A DNA stretch of 64,000 nt, from the NCBI GenBank assembly GCA_002633025.1, contig NMRB01000331.1:241265-305264 (forward strand). The letters are read 5' to 3'. Under the pieces are notes generated by a model. The model was not told the origin of the DNA and made no database searches. It saw only the letters and a list, made by a program, of their open reading frames with translations. Shown here piece after piece: positions 10,301-21,233 of the stretch. The translations under genes were made by a program, and so were the position numbers. Numbering within the stretch: the first letter of the stretch is position 1; each line of letters starts with the position of its first letter. Source of the DNA: Notospermus geniculatus (Eukaryota; Nemertea; Pilidiophora; Heteronemertea; Lineidae).

Positions 10301-11800
10301 TGTTTCAGAATGGACTCTATTCTTCACTGCCTTATCTCACCATGTTGATATGCACCATTATCTTCGGTCAGATTGCTGACTGTCTCAGGGAGAGGGGCGT
10401 ACGGACGGTTGTAGTGAGAAAATTCGTCCAGTTCTTCGGTAGGTACAGTCATTGACATAAGTTTATCTACACCTACTACCTTGAATATTTCAAATACATT
10501 GTACTATTGGGCCAATTTTACCACGGTTTGTACCACATAAAAGTATATAACCTTGGTCATATTTCTGCATATTTCTGACCGCCAGGCCAGGACAACCGGC
10601 CTTAACCATGTTAACGGGGCCAAGGATTTTGGCAAAGACCCCGAATTATTCGTGAGATTCTGATTTTCTTGCAGCTCTTACCCTCCCCTCCTCCTTTCTT
10701 GTGGGAACAAGCTTCGTAGACTGTGAGAGACGAATGGTGGCCGTGGGTATGCTCATCGCCGCTGTTGGCTTCACCTCTCTGAACCGATCCGGCTATGTTG
10801 TTAATCATCTTGACATTGCACCACGTTACGGCGGTATACTTTTTGGTATTACGAATACTTTTGCAACGATCCCTGGTATGGTGGCGCCGATTGCTGTAGG
10901 ACAGCTCACCGGTAATGTACGTAATCTCTGTTTTTACAGCCAAATTATTTTTGTTTCGCCAAAGATAAGCCCTTGCCGGGGATCTGTTGACGCCATAAGC
11001 CATCTTCAAATACGTCCTTATGGTTTGCATTTGTTTGGGTGGTCAAAGATTCCCTATTAAAAATGACTAGCATGTCTAATTTATCTGAAGAATGCAAGGG
11101 CATCGGTGTAATGGTCAGTGCTGAAGTTGCACACTTGTGGGACTGTAACCGTTTATGCCGTCGAGAGTAAGTTTATGGTGACACGTAATATATCAGTAGA
11201 ATGAAGTGCCCAGAATCTCACCCTTTTCAAACTAAAGAAAAATTCTTGGGGTCTGAAAGCATACATGCAATGGGGAACCCGCATGACTGCAGATGGCGCA
11301 GCAAGTATAAGACCCGAATGACGTACCGGTGTCCTGACGCAAATTTTCCCCAAAGACGTTGTCAATATTGGCTTCCTGTGGCATTTCTGACGAAACAGAG
11401 CAGTGATATATGGAGAACTTTGAACATGAAATCGGGCAGTGTAATTTAATCAAAATTGAACCAAGAGAGTGGTTTATTTTGGGGCAAGAAGTAAATGGAA
11501 ATGCTGTTAGAAAATAGGACTTCCGGGTCTTACAGTGACAGCGCCACGTCGTGGCGTAGTTCGGCGGGTTCCTCATTCCGTAATTAGGAAGCATACGTGT
11601 GACTTTCCCTATTTATATTTTTTCAGGGCACGCGTGAGGAATGGCAGGTCGTGTTTTATATCTGTGCCGGTGTAGCTGCATTTGGCGCCATATTTTTTTC
11701 CATTTTCGCCGATGGTGAGGAACAGTCCTGGGCCAAAAGTCAAAAGTCGAGTATTACCCTGATGAAAATGGATGTAGAAGGCAAAGACGACTATGAATGA
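4393..11800 (+). CDS. SLC17-family (sialin/vesicular anion transporter-like) gene, copy 2, complete
   Basis: Complete SLC17 major-facilitator gene. Exons are 4393-4417, 6040-6284, 7433-7666, 8695-8878, 9145-9275, 9885-10034, 10309-10438, 10675-10916 and 11627-11800. All have GT-AG borders and compatible phases, giving about 504 residues, the normal family length. The first exon is inferred: ATG at 4393 with donor AG|GTCAGT joins in phase to TTTGCAG|TG at 6039, placing MACGGSRP before CTWRYGIAYIGF. The alternative is an unspliced start at 5988 (513 residues) with an odd hydrophobic leader. Visible family marks are the TM1 arginine in YAMRLNLS, a lumenal loop with three N-glycosylation sequons (NFTS, NQTS, NVTA), the FEWPRSVQGTVLSSYFYGY block, and the TM4 segment AMRVVVGLGSGVTFPAFHH followed by WAHWAPVLERTKL. 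These anion carriers act in plasma, vesicle or lysosomal membranes. The substrate is undetermined. AATAAA follows at 11809. Confidence 0.88.
4706..5275. mobile_element. MITE with CGCTATCCCGATTCCGAGAT-type inverted ends
   Basis: GAGGTTTCGCTATCCCGATT at 4709 and the inverted AACGGGATAGCGAAAGCTCTC near 5252-5272 form terminal inverted repeats around about 560 bases. The motif GAGATCGAGA-CGGGA repeats inside in both orientations. It lies in the proposed first intron of SLC17 copy 2. Confidence 0.6.
6346..6721. mobile_element. MITE family B with about 105-base inverted repeats
   Basis: GCTGAAAGGGTAAATGTCGT at 6346 is the start of an inverted repeat of about 105 bases, nearly perfect with 6614-6721. 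The two arms enclose a unique core of about 160 bases. It lies in the intron between 6284 and 7433. A decayed fragment of the same family starts at 46893 next to the truncated TRIM copy. Confidence 0.75.
7021..7324. mobile_element. TTAA-flanked MITE family C, copy 1
   Basis: TTAA at 7021 and 7321 flank the inverted repeat AGGTGCTCTAGTTCGAATTG. The interior is shared, inverted, with 45328-45631. A TTAA target and an AGG start fit the Kolobok superfamily, or less well piggyBac; assignment to either is inference. No protein is encoded. Confidence 0.78.
7870..8215 (-). repeat. Dispersed repeat (SINE-like), copy 2
   Basis: Inverted copy of 3475-3815, in the intron between exons 7433-7666 and 8695-8878. 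The complement contains GGTTCGAATCC, matching a pol III B box. Confidence 0.5.
8304..8477. mobile_element. Short foldback MITE
   Basis: ACAGGTGTGACAGGAATCAA at 8304 is mirrored by TTGATTCCTGTCACACCTGT ending at 8477. The element is about 174 bases with a non-coding core, in an SLC17 copy 2 intron. Confidence 0.65.
8487..8690 (+). mobile_element. SINE body fragment
   Basis: The stretch starting GTAGCGCTGCATGAGCAGCT and containing GTTGTTGATATCAGACTATA also occurs at about 19726-19830, where it follows a tRNA-like head with GTCCCGGGCTC. This is therefore a 5'-truncated SINE. It lies directly upstream of the splice acceptor of SLC17 exon 8695-8878. Confidence 0.55.
9365..9655. repeat. Inverted-repeat rich insertion
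   Basis: Segments such as GAGACGCAAGC / GCTTGCGTCTC, GTCGACAAAATCGGCAAC / GTTGCCGATCGATTTTGTCGAC and CAGCGATTGAGGGGAACT / GTTCCTCTCAATCCCTGAA pair with one another. This makes a stem-rich non-coding element in an SLC17 copy 2 intron. Confidence 0.55.
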
Positions 11801-11980
11801 TGTTTAAAAATAAAGAGCTGACGCAGCAATTTTCAATTCTACGATGTATTGGCAGTTATTTGGTAGATACATGTACACATGTAGCAAAATTAACTCTTGG
11901 ACGCCTGGCCGTTGTTGGAAGAAAAAAACTGTCATTTTCCAGGGGGTCCGACACGGGTCTAGTAATTTTGCTGTTCCTCC

Positions 11981-12241
11981 TTAAGCGGGGAATCCACCAT
12001 TGATTTTCTAGCTGATTTTGCGTTGCGACTCGCTTTGCAACTGGGTTGCGTTGCAACTGGGCACTCGATCGCCGTAGTGGACCAGCTAGACGTGATTTCC
12101 GCCAATGGAAAAGATGTGGTCAATTTCAGTCGGCAATCGGTCGGCGACCGGTGTCAGTTCCTTGTGTTCGTATTCAGTCGCGAGTCGCAGGTTGCAAAGC
12201 AAGACGCAACGCAGAAAATCAGCAGTGGATTCCTAGCTTAA
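11981..12241. mobile_element. TTAA-flanked MITE family D, copy 1
   Basis: TTAA at 11981 and 12238 flank inverted ends GAATCCACCATTGATTTTC / GAAAATCAGCAGTGGATTC. The interior is built on TTGCGTTGC, GCAACTGGGTTGCG and GTCGGCGACCGG. A close second copy lies at 29947-30212. It is downstream of SLC17 copy 2. Confidence 0.72.
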
Positions 12242-12645
12242 ACCGTACTTGACAATGTTTTAACCTTACATACATGTAGACAAGACCACGCTCGTTATTT
12301 AGGTCGTCAGTGAAGCCCCTGCGACGTGACGTTCACGCTCAGCCGCGTTTTCAACAGGCAAGCACTGCCATTCGACAGCGATAGATCAGAGCGCAGGGTC
12401 ATTGTACATTTGAATAGACTTACGTACATTTGCACATGGAACACTAATTTTGCTGCCAATAGCTATGTTATCCTTACAAATGGAATTCACGGCATCAAGT
12501 TGACAGATTCGTGTAGTCCATTACCGTATAAAAAGTTGAAGCTCCTGCCTTTTACGTAAAGCCGAAATTCAGGCAGTGAGAGACATCTGGTGGCAACACA
12601 TGAAGTGTATCCCTCAGTTACTTCATCGTTCACAGTTAAACCTTT

Positions 12646-13027
12646 ATAACTAATCCAACTTTTTGGTTACTCTTTCTAGGTTTATTTAACACGACGTTTC
12701 TACCAGTGTTCCCTGGTCGTTGTCAAGTGTACAACTGAATCTAAGTGAAGTTGAGTCTACATAACAGTGTTTTTACAGAAATACAGTATTAATAATACTA
12801 TTGTGCAGTAAAACAATTGGGCCTTATGCAGAGTCACAGGTCTGCATAAGGCCCAATTGTTTTACTGCACAATAGTATTATTAATACTGTATTTCTGTAA
12901 AAACACTGTTATGTAGACTCAACTTCACTTAGATTCAGTTGTACACTTGACAACGACCAGGGAACACTGGTAGAAACGTCGTGTTAAATAAACCTAGAAA
13001 GAGTAACCAAAAAGTTGGATTAGTTAT
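12646..13027. repeat. Perfect 186-base-arm palindrome
   Basis: Bases 12646-12831 are the exact reverse complement of 12842-13027 as far as I can read, with a ten-base loop. There are no short terminal motifs or obvious target duplication, so it may be a foldback element or an assembly or cloning snap-back. The arms carry no gene. Confidence 0.8.
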
Positions 13028-13385
13028 TCGGAACCTTTCTAAAAATGCCATTCAAGCAATTCTTAAACCTTTATGTTTGGTGATGACGTTACGAGTCCCG
13101 ACTCCGACTCCAGAGGACTCTTTTTTGGGAACTACGTCATCAAATACAACGGGGTTTTCCAAAGCAATGGTGTTTACTCATTCAGGAGAACGAATCGAAC
13201 CCGCCTGGGTGGTAAATTTATCTCCGACTTGAAAAATCCGAATTTTAGCACCTCGGAGTGGGAGTCGGAGTCGGACCAGATCTTAAAGGGATAGTCCACT
13301 CATTGTAAGCTTTTGAATTTTTATCAATCCATAGAGACTAATGCCATGAATTGTTATGTCACTAGTGTCAATAGGCTGTGAAATA

Positions 13386-13515
13386 GAAATAGGGTTTCCA
13401 AGGTGAAAGACATTGCTTCCTACCAGAATAGAACCAACGAACCCTCGCATATGGCATCAATCGCCAGCACTCAGGGGCACACGCCTTAAACCACTAGGCC
13501 AAATCCCCATCAGGC
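13386..13515 (-). mobile_element. tRNA-derived SINE head
   Basis: Read on the minus strand, GATTTGGCCTAGTGGTTTAA gives a tRNA A-box. A degenerate B-box (GGTTCTATTCT) follows about 75 bases later, then the body GGTAGGAAGCAATGTCTTTC. The body recurs near 17130-17165, 47555-47580 and 47795-47815. Confidence 0.6.
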
Positions 13516-13862
13516 TGATGACCTTTGTCATCAATAGGCTGATGAGCTTTGTAGTGAATGAGCTAATACTGTGACTGCCTAGGCCTATTGGTTGTTCCTT
13601 CATAAATATGCATTGAGCACACATGACATCATGTGTGCTGTGCTATGGTACCCTTGGGATTCAATTAAAATACTTAAAATGATGAGTTTGCTGATTTTTA
13701 AAAAATCTCACATGTTGCAGATATCAGTGAATTTGAATGTATTGATATTTCAAATATTCAAAATTTTACACAATGAGCGGAGTATCCCTTTAACCTCTCT
13801 ATTATCCAAGTCATGATGGCGGCGACCTATCGTGTATTCAGCCACTTCGGCACCAATTCGCT

Positions 13863-16701
13863 TTAAGATTGTATGTACAGATCTGTATCTGAGAAGAAAC
13901 TTGCATTGTCACTGCTTCGTGTTTTACGTACAAAATGTAGAAAAAGACCTCGTGGGTGAAATTCGTAATGTTTGATAGTCGCATCGTTGACAACAGGTTG
14001 AAAGGTGACTTTAACTTCTCTACCAGTTGAAGTTTCTGTTTTATTTGAAATTACTCCAGTTGCTGAAGCGCAGATGAACTCCAGCCCTACACCGTATGGA
14101 CCAGGGGTGTCCAACATGACCATTATGTCAATTGCTTTGATTACCCTCAACATAAGTCGTGGTAAAGGTCCGAACCAATTCAAGTGTTGTATCAAGTGTT
14201 TAACTGGTGCATAGTTGTTTTCTTTTAGGTAAGCGACAAGGTACGCGCCGCTTTTTTTAATGTTCAGGTGATAAACTGCATTGACACCAACTGTAAAACT
14301 ATAATATGTAATTGGTACAATGATACCATTGTGGAGGCTCATTGTGTTAGAAATTTGGATATCATAAATCATTGCCGTCAAGTTGCCTTTAATTGTACAA
14401 AATATTACAGCGTTCGCACCATAACCAAATGTTAACTGATAACCAGAGATGTAAGAGTTTGGTTTAGAGCAGATATCGTACTGCGGTACGTGGAGCTTTC
14501 CAACGACTGTACCTTTTGTTATATCATATAGAACCATACCGTTTCTCCTCTCCCGTGCTCGGATATAAAGCACATTGTACTGCTTATAGCAACTCCCTGT
14601 CGTGCCGATAATTTCCTGCCTAAGCGTCCAGTTGTAAAATATTCGAAAACTTCCAAATGTGAGCTTGTAGACCAGAATTCTTGAGCAAGTATCAAGTTGC
14701 TTTAATTGAACAATTACTCCAGATCCCCTGTCAAAATACCACAATGTTGATTTGGTAGAATGCAAGAGAGGAGGGATGAAAGGAACACGCTTGAGTAACT
14801 TATAGTGAAGTGTCTTCCGCTCCTGAAATGTTACGACAAAAAGTGTATGTGATTTTGAGTATCTATATAAGTGTAACGTTTTTCAGTGTGGCCATTTTTC
14901 GGTGTGATTCCCATTGTTCGCAACACACTGGGAAACGGACTCGCTGCTTCTGTGTGTTGCCCATTGTCAAGTCGCGGCTTATTCCGTCAATCTATTGTAA
15001 TGTCACACTGGCACACGGGCCTCACTGAAAAACCTTACGCCTGCAAAACCCAGCCAAAGTCGCTGAACACCACAGGGTTGATACGTTATGTTGGTAGTGT
15101 CATCACAATGAAAAAAACGACAGTCTGTTGGCAAACAAGCCTTATCGATTGTGCAACAAAGGGCAGGTATGATCAAGGCCTACGTCACTCCCCAGTGACT
15201 TCAGCCGGGATTTCACAGACCAGGGGCCGTATGCATAAAACATCTTAAGTGTAAGATTTCCCTTATCTTTTGTTTGGAACAATAGTTTAAGGGAAATTTT
15301 ACACTTAAGATGTTTTGTGCATACGGCGCCGGGTCACATACATGTATAATGGAGGCCGCCCTTCATGTATTGTGTGTATGATAATTCTGGCTGTAAATAT
15401 GCTTAGACCCATTTCAACCGTAACTCTTGTTGCAGGTGCACAAAATGTACGGGATTCGTTAGATTGTACAGCCAGCATAGGAAGACGGTATTGATGTTCA
15501 CCAGCACTTCATGGAAAAATCAAGCAATGTGGTAGGCCATTTCTTTCGAACTTCTTCTCCAGTGCAGATTTTCGAATACACAAGGACTACACGTGTTTGT
15601 GCACACAAAGATCAGTTGACACTGTGTTGCGACACCTTGGCAGCGGCCGTGCTGTCAAAAAACTACAGGTGTTTTCGACAGTCACGGCAGTGGACGCTAA
15701 CTTCCCGAATCTTCTTCATTTTTTTCGAGTCATCAGTCTGGCAGTCCGGGAAAAAGGAGTCTGCAAAGGAGACCATTCATGGGAAGGATCATATTTGTAC
15801 ACCCCTTTTCCTCGGCTGCACAAACTATCCAAACGGTATCACGCTTTCAGTCCTTTATGGTCGGCAGGGTGATTTATGACGTCACAGCCCAAGAATGACG
15901 TCATAGCAAAATACTTAACTTCGAAGTTTTTTCACTTTGGCGGCTGGTAAAATGTCGCCCCATTATCTTTCCTTCGTTCGAATGCATCTGGAGTTATGCG
16001 TCTAAATTTCGGTACCCGTTTTCGTCAAACTACATGGCTCCCACTGGCCCCCTGAAAAAACTGGGGTTTTAAGGGCCCCACATCATTTTTCAAGGGTCCT
16101 TAATGTATCGGTGTACCAGATTTCCAAATCGTTTTTTTTGGGGGGGGGGGGCACTTTCTCTTTTTGATACAAATGATCACTTTATTTAAAAGCAAAATGC
16201 CGTAAGGGCACTCTCCTCCTATTGTACTGTACACATAGGCCGCTCTTCGTAGGATTCAAGCCCTAACTAAGGAGGAGATAGGGCACAAAATCCGGTCCAC
16301 CGTAACTGTGTATTAGTCATTACATGACCAGATATAGCAGATAGCTCAAATCAAATCAGGTTGATAAAATATCCAACATGGCCACCGTCAATTATAATAA
16401 GAAGGAAGCTTGCAATACCTCCAGTTTGAACGCGTCTTCACACTTGATACTTCAATACCTACCTTTCCCTGGTAAACCCTTGCACCCTCGTATTCAAACG
16501 TCTCCTCTCCGCCACCACATTTTCTCCTCTTTTTGTCAAGCTGACAGAGAAAAACTGCCGCTGATACTTCTGGTAAAGTGATTACTGTGTAACAATCTTG
16601 TTCCCGACACATCACGGCACATGCAAGTAAAGAAATGACATTGTCGTAGGCCCTGTTTGGGTTTGTCAGTCCCCGGTTTAATGCTACCTTGTGGAAATTT
16701 C
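13863..16701 (-). CDS. PAN/apple-like plus olfactomedin-like domain protein (two exons, 5' end not found)
   Basis: Two minus-strand exons join in frame: 16463-16701, then 13863-14822. The first has acceptor TTTCAG|GAAATT and donor AAG|GTAGGT, and ends in phase 0. The second has acceptor TTTCAG|GAGCGG, also phase 0, and runs to TAA. The first encodes about 79 residues of a PAN/apple-like module: FHKVALNRGL, SLLACAVMCREQDCYTVIT and a closing CQL. Their spacing matches the family's CaxxC...C...CQL core. The second encodes about 319 residues resembling an olfactomedin domain. It keeps a GTTGSCYKQYNVLYI block, then NGMVLYDITKG, an AVIFCTIKGN strand and a terminal YEFHPRGLFLHFV block. Both domains are extracellular binding modules, so a secreted or surface protein is likely, but no signal-peptide exon is visible upstream. 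The pairing of the two exons in one gene is inferred from phase, order and strand. Confidence 0.55.
14870..15041. mobile_element. MITE family E (GTGTAACGTTTTTCAGTG ends), copy 1
   Basis: GTGTAACGTTTTTCAGTG at 14871 and CACTGAAAAACCTTACGC at 15023-15040 are inverted ends around about 170 bases. The same element, opposite in orientation and split by an insertion, lies at 31296-32244. It sits in the intron of the PAN-olfactomedin gene. Confidence 0.7.
15226..15331. mobile_element. Hairpin MITE (CGTATGCATAAAACATC ends)
   Basis: ATAAAACATCTTAAGTGTAA at 15233 is mirrored near 15299-15320, with GGCCGTATGCAT and ATACGGCGCC at the edges. The element is about 105 bases. Its edges resemble the 'CCGTATTCATAAA' hairpins at 40578 and 59781, so they may be one superfamily. 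Confidence 0.6.
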
Positions 16702-17006
16702 CTGAAAGGTATTGGTACAGAAGACCCTCCATACAACGGTGTGTGCCTCCAGAACCCAATTCAGTACAAAAACCGCCGGATGAGAGTAGGTTTGAAATTA
16801 CCGGTTGCTAAAACACTTCTATGACGTCCTCACATGCGGGAAATGCTCACCGCAGGGAGTGCAACTTTGGGTGTGTGAGGGCTGTTGTTTTATGGAGTGA
16901 GCAGTATCAAAAAACTGTATCACATGGACTTTGAAAAATGACACAGAATTAGAATACTGTACACGGTATCGTACATGTAGCCGTAAGGGTGTGAAAATAG
17001 AAATCG

Positions 17007-17126
17007 GGCCTATATTCACAAAACCTTGCTAAGCTTAGTTGGTTACTAAATCACCCAATTTGTACAGACCAATGTACACTACTAGCAATCAACTAAGCTA
17101 GCAAGGTTTCATGAATATGGACCCGG
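17007..17126. mobile_element. Hairpin MITE
   Basis: ATTCACAAAACCTTGCTAAG at 17011 mirrors CTAGCAAGGTTTCATGAATA near 17099-17118, with GGCC-type edges (GGGCCTATATT / ATATGGACCC). The element is about 120 bases. Confidence 0.6.
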
Positions 17127-17559
17127 GTTTCTAAGGTGAAAGACATTGCTTCCTATCAGATTCGACCCACGGACCCTCGTAAGGGTAACGACATATTTTT
17201 GTCAAAATGGGTGTTACCCACAATGAACCTGTTGTCGATCTTTTTGAGTCGTCACCGAAAACGAATACACAAAAACTTGATAAGGTTTTACCAAGACTGT
17301 GTGCGTGTTATAACTTTATCCGACATTCGACCCTCATGAAACGTTGTCCGAAAATAGATCACCGTCATCGTGGCAGACAACTCGGTTGGTAAGAATAGTA
17401 AGATGCATTTGTCAATGAAAAAGCCGAAGAAAGAGCCAAAATATTTCGCTGAAACATTTGAATATTCTTTTGCGTCGTGACGTCAGATAAGTAGAGAACG
17501 GACTCCGTGCGGATGATGATATGGACGGAAAAGATAACGGCCATCTTGGTCGGCGGGCA

Positions 17560-17838
17560 CTACTGAAAAACTCTGCTGCATCAAAATGACGAACTTAGGT
17601 TTATTTTCCATGATCACCAAACTGAGTATCTAAATTCGTGAAAATGACAAGTCCACGTTCGTCATTTTGACGAACATGAACACGGGTTTGTCAAAACGAC
17701 AAGTCCACGTTCGTCATTTTGATGAACCATTGTTTATGTTCGTCAAAATGACGAACGTGGACTTGTCATTTTGACGAATTTAGATACTCAGGTTCGTTAC
17801 TAAGTTCGTCATTTTGACGAAGCAGAGTTTTTCAGTGT
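17560..17838. mobile_element. MITE with CTGAAAAACTCTGCT inverted ends
   Basis: CTGAAAAACTCTGCTGCATC at 17563 and GACGAAGCAGAGTTTTTCAG ending at 17837 are inverted ends. The interior repeats GTTCGTCATTTTGACGAA, itself a palindrome, several times in both orientations. This gives a strongly self-complementary element of about 280 bases. Confidence 0.7.
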
Positions 17839-20201
17839 AACGAACGATATCACCTCATATTCTACATGAATGAACGTGCACCATCATTGTATAAGAAATC
17901 CATGATGGACTTATGAGTCACTCTGCCAACAGCAGGGGCCTAGGTGTTTCCCTGTGTCGTTCCAGTCCGTTGTGGTCGCTCTGCAAACGGCAGGGGGCCG
18001 AGGCGTTCCGTGTGTCGTTCTGTTCCGTTATGGTAAATCGGTAGTTCGTGATTCATGGTTTTATGTCTACTCAGAGATTATCATACATATGAACAGTAAT
18101 ACCCAATTAACTGCGGCAAATCCATTCATCAAATATTCAATGTTACAACGATCAATTCAAAGGCCTACGGCGATATTTTCTAACCAAAAAGAAGAAAGAC
18201 ACAAAACACAGTAGGCCCTAGCGGTCTCAATGAAACGAAACTTGATCGATATTTGCAGCATTTACGATGTATTTTTTAATTATCAATTCAATACTTTTTC
18301 ATATTATAACGACAAAGGCTTCTTAGGTTGCGCACTATACACACAGCTTGGTATCCTGTGTAGCCTTAATTAAGATAAAATCCCTTGTGGATGGGTACAC
18401 CATCCCCGGGTGGGGCAGGTAAAACTGGAAATTGCAATGGCAATATTGTCGAAGGCAACACGGCTGGAAGCCGTGAAAACAGGAAGAAATGTAGGGGAAT
18501 CGTGGTCGATCTGCCTTTGATTCTGGCTTTAATCACACACCCTTACCTGGTATATTCTGATAATTAGCTGAGGGACCGACAATTTATTAAATGGAGGTGG
18601 GCAAGGTCGGATCCAGGGTTGACAGAAGGGGGGGCGTAGCTCGACGGAGGTGGTGAGCACTGCGAGCGCGACGCCCAAACGGGGGTCCCAGAAAAAAATG
18701 ACAATTTAAGTACTTTTACATGTAGATGCGTTTTCCTGGCATCTGAGAGCATAATACTCGATTTTTATGTCATTAAATTTCTCTTGCTAAAAAAGTCATG
18801 TTTTGCCGAAAGAAAATGGGGGGCGGGGGCGTCACTGGGTTGATGTGCATATTTTATATCTACATGTACAGGGTATATCAAAAGAAAATACATTGCCTTT
18901 TTGTTTCAAGAAGTTTGCTTCACCAACTGCTGCCAGTGCGTCTTTTAGCATATCGTGTGAGACCGACAGAGTTATGGTGCATCTTGAATTTTTAAATTTC
19001 CACTTCGTATCTACGAAGTTGATACGAAAGATAAATTTCAAAGTTTAATGTACACTGTAACTCTATCGGTCTAACGTCTAAAAGACCCTCTTGTAGCAGC
19101 CGATATTTGTTGTACCAACCATTTCCTGAAATACATTAATTACGTCATGGAAGTGAAGTCCAATTTCGTATTTCGTGTTTCGTCAGATTTGCGAAACCTC
19201 ACTATTGACTGGTTCCGATTCCTCTGGGTGATGATTTCCCGTGTGATGAAAATAGTCATTGATTCGAATTCTTGTTGAGTTGCAGTTTGATTGATTTAAA
19301 GTTATACTGTACACTGATGATGCTAGGCGCCGTTAGACTAGACTCCGAAGTTGTCGTGTCAGGCGCATCGCCCCTTTCCTCGCTCCCCGGACGTAAGACC
19401 TCTACCACGACCGAGGTAGTTTTACGTCAAACACGAAGAAAAACGGTTTGATAACGTCATTTGAAACGATAAGGGATTGTGGATAATCTCCCATGATCTT
19501 AGGAAAGGAAATACACATCTGTCGGATAAAAAACTAAAGTGGTAAGTTGATGTCTTCTTTCTCATTGTATATCTGGTTAAATGAGTAACTGTGTAGGATT
19601 TCTTGAAAAAAGGATTTTTTTCAATATTTATACATGTACATGTACATGTATTTAGAAAACGTTTCCCTTTCACTGTGGTGTATGGTTCTGGCCTCCGACT
19701 AGCGGTCAGAGGGTCCCGGGCTCGGATTGTAGCGCTGAATGAGCAGCTCATCTGAGTTCTACTGAACGGTTTCAGGACAGACTGGGATTAGTCGGTGAGA
19801 CCTCTACGGTTGTTGATATCAGACTATAAACCCAAACTGCTTTATTTGTAAAGGGACTTTCTCCACATACATGTATCAGCATCGCCATGGTACATTTACT
19901 TTGAAATTATGCATTTAGCTTCAACAGCAGATGAATTTGATTGAGATATTAAGTCAGATCCTTAGGAGTCACGTTGTAAAAATGTCAAAATAGATGCCAA
20001 GCCAGGCGAGGATCCAAGGGGGAGTGGTGGACGGTGGCGCCCCCTTTGGCGTACCAATTTGTAAAATCGACCGTGAAATTTTGGAATTTGGAGGAAATCA
20101 TTAAAATTCGCCGCAGATTCGCCCCCTCTTTCCCAAATTCTGAATCCGCCCCCGAAAGCAAAGCAGTTTGCATACATTGAGACCAAACGAACTGTTTGCG
20201 T

Positions 20202-20650
20202 AAAGCCTCGCTTATGTTGCCCTACGCTGTGACAGAAACAGCGTCAACAAGTTGCAACTGGTAACTTATGTCGCCACCGAGTAGAAAAATACCGATCGGT
20301 CGCAACTACCTGGAACTAGTTTATCGCCGTCTTTTGAGTGCTTATGTCGACAAAGATTTCCTTTGATTTTAAGTGACATGGTGATTAGGTCACGTTAGGC
20401 CACGTGGAATGTAAAGCGAATTTCATTGGCTGTCTTCAGGATACAGATGTCAACTAGTCACTGAAGTTGAACATGTGCGACTTTCAGGATCTGGATATTT
20501 TTAGTTTGCAACTAGTTGGCAACTAGTTACTCTCTGACGCCCGAGAGCTTATGTCACCTAGTAGTTGTGACTAATTAGTTCCAACTACGCGCCGATTATC
20601 AGTTGCCAACTAGTTCTGACTGTACGTAAGGGCGACATAAGCGAGGCTTT
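20202..20650. mobile_element. MITE with AAAGCCTCGCTTATGT inverted ends
   Basis: AAAGCCTCGCTTATGTTGCC at 20202 pairs with GGGCGACATAAGCGAGGCTT ending at 20649. The interior is rich in CAACTAGTTGGCAACTAGTT-like palindromes. Its right end abuts the assembly gap, which may hold more of this repeat. Confidence 0.68.
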
Positions 20651-20651
20651 A

Positions 20652-20882
20652 NNNNNNNNNNNNNNNNNNNNNNNNNNNNNNNNNNNNNNNNNNNNNNNNN
20701 NNNNNNNNNNNNNNNNNNNNNNNNNNNNNNNNNNNNNNNNNNNNNNNNNNNNNNNNNNNNNNNNNNNNNNNNNNNNNNNNNNNNNNNNNNNNNNNNNNNN
20801 NNNNNNNNNNNNNNNNNNNNNNNNNNNNNNNNNNNNNNNNNNNNNNNNNNNNNNNNNNNNNNNNNNNNNNNNNNNNNNNNNN
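20652..20882. other. Assembly gap (231 N)
   Basis: A run of N. Frames reported through it are meaningless. Confidence 0.99.
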
Positions 20883-21233
20883 CCCGATCTCCCTTGGCCC
20901 TTGCTTACCACCTGCATAGGTTAAATCTTCCTCCAAGGTTATAACAAACAACTGACGTATTTGCTTGCCCAATAGCCAAACGTGCTGAATAATATGGCAA
21001 GCACATATCCTGATTAATATTCATAAGGGGGCGTGACATGCTTGCCAAATAGGGACATTTTTTAGCATTAGATGGCAAGCACGCTTGCTAAATAAGGACG
21101 AAAAAGGGAACTGCTTGGCAAGCATGCTTGCCAAATAAACCCGGCCTATTAAAATTGTTTACTTTTTTTCAGGATCGCAACACATTTTATCGGATTCGTT
21201 AATTCAACTCAAGCAACTCCCTGGTGGACTAAA

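Larger units (their letters stand above)
16702..21172. other. Gene-poor stretch dominated by repeats
   Basis: No supported gene between the PAN-like exon and the GPCR exon. The stretch holds the separately listed hairpins and MITEs, a SINE at about 19655-19970 (tRNA-like head with GGTCCCGGGCTC, body shared with 8487-8690) and a 231-base gap. The repeated GGCAAGCATGCTTGCCAAATA-type units lie at 20985-21140. Short open frames here lack domains or splice logic. The start of the PAN gene should lie here if it exists, but I could not identify it. Confidence 0.5.

Noticed and set aside
15511-15879. A 122-codon plus-strand frame
   Set aside because: No domain, composition like intergenic sequence, and it lies in the intron of the opposite-strand PAN-olfactomedin gene.
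20585-20972. Frames running through the first gap
   Set aside because: They consist mostly of undetermined residues.
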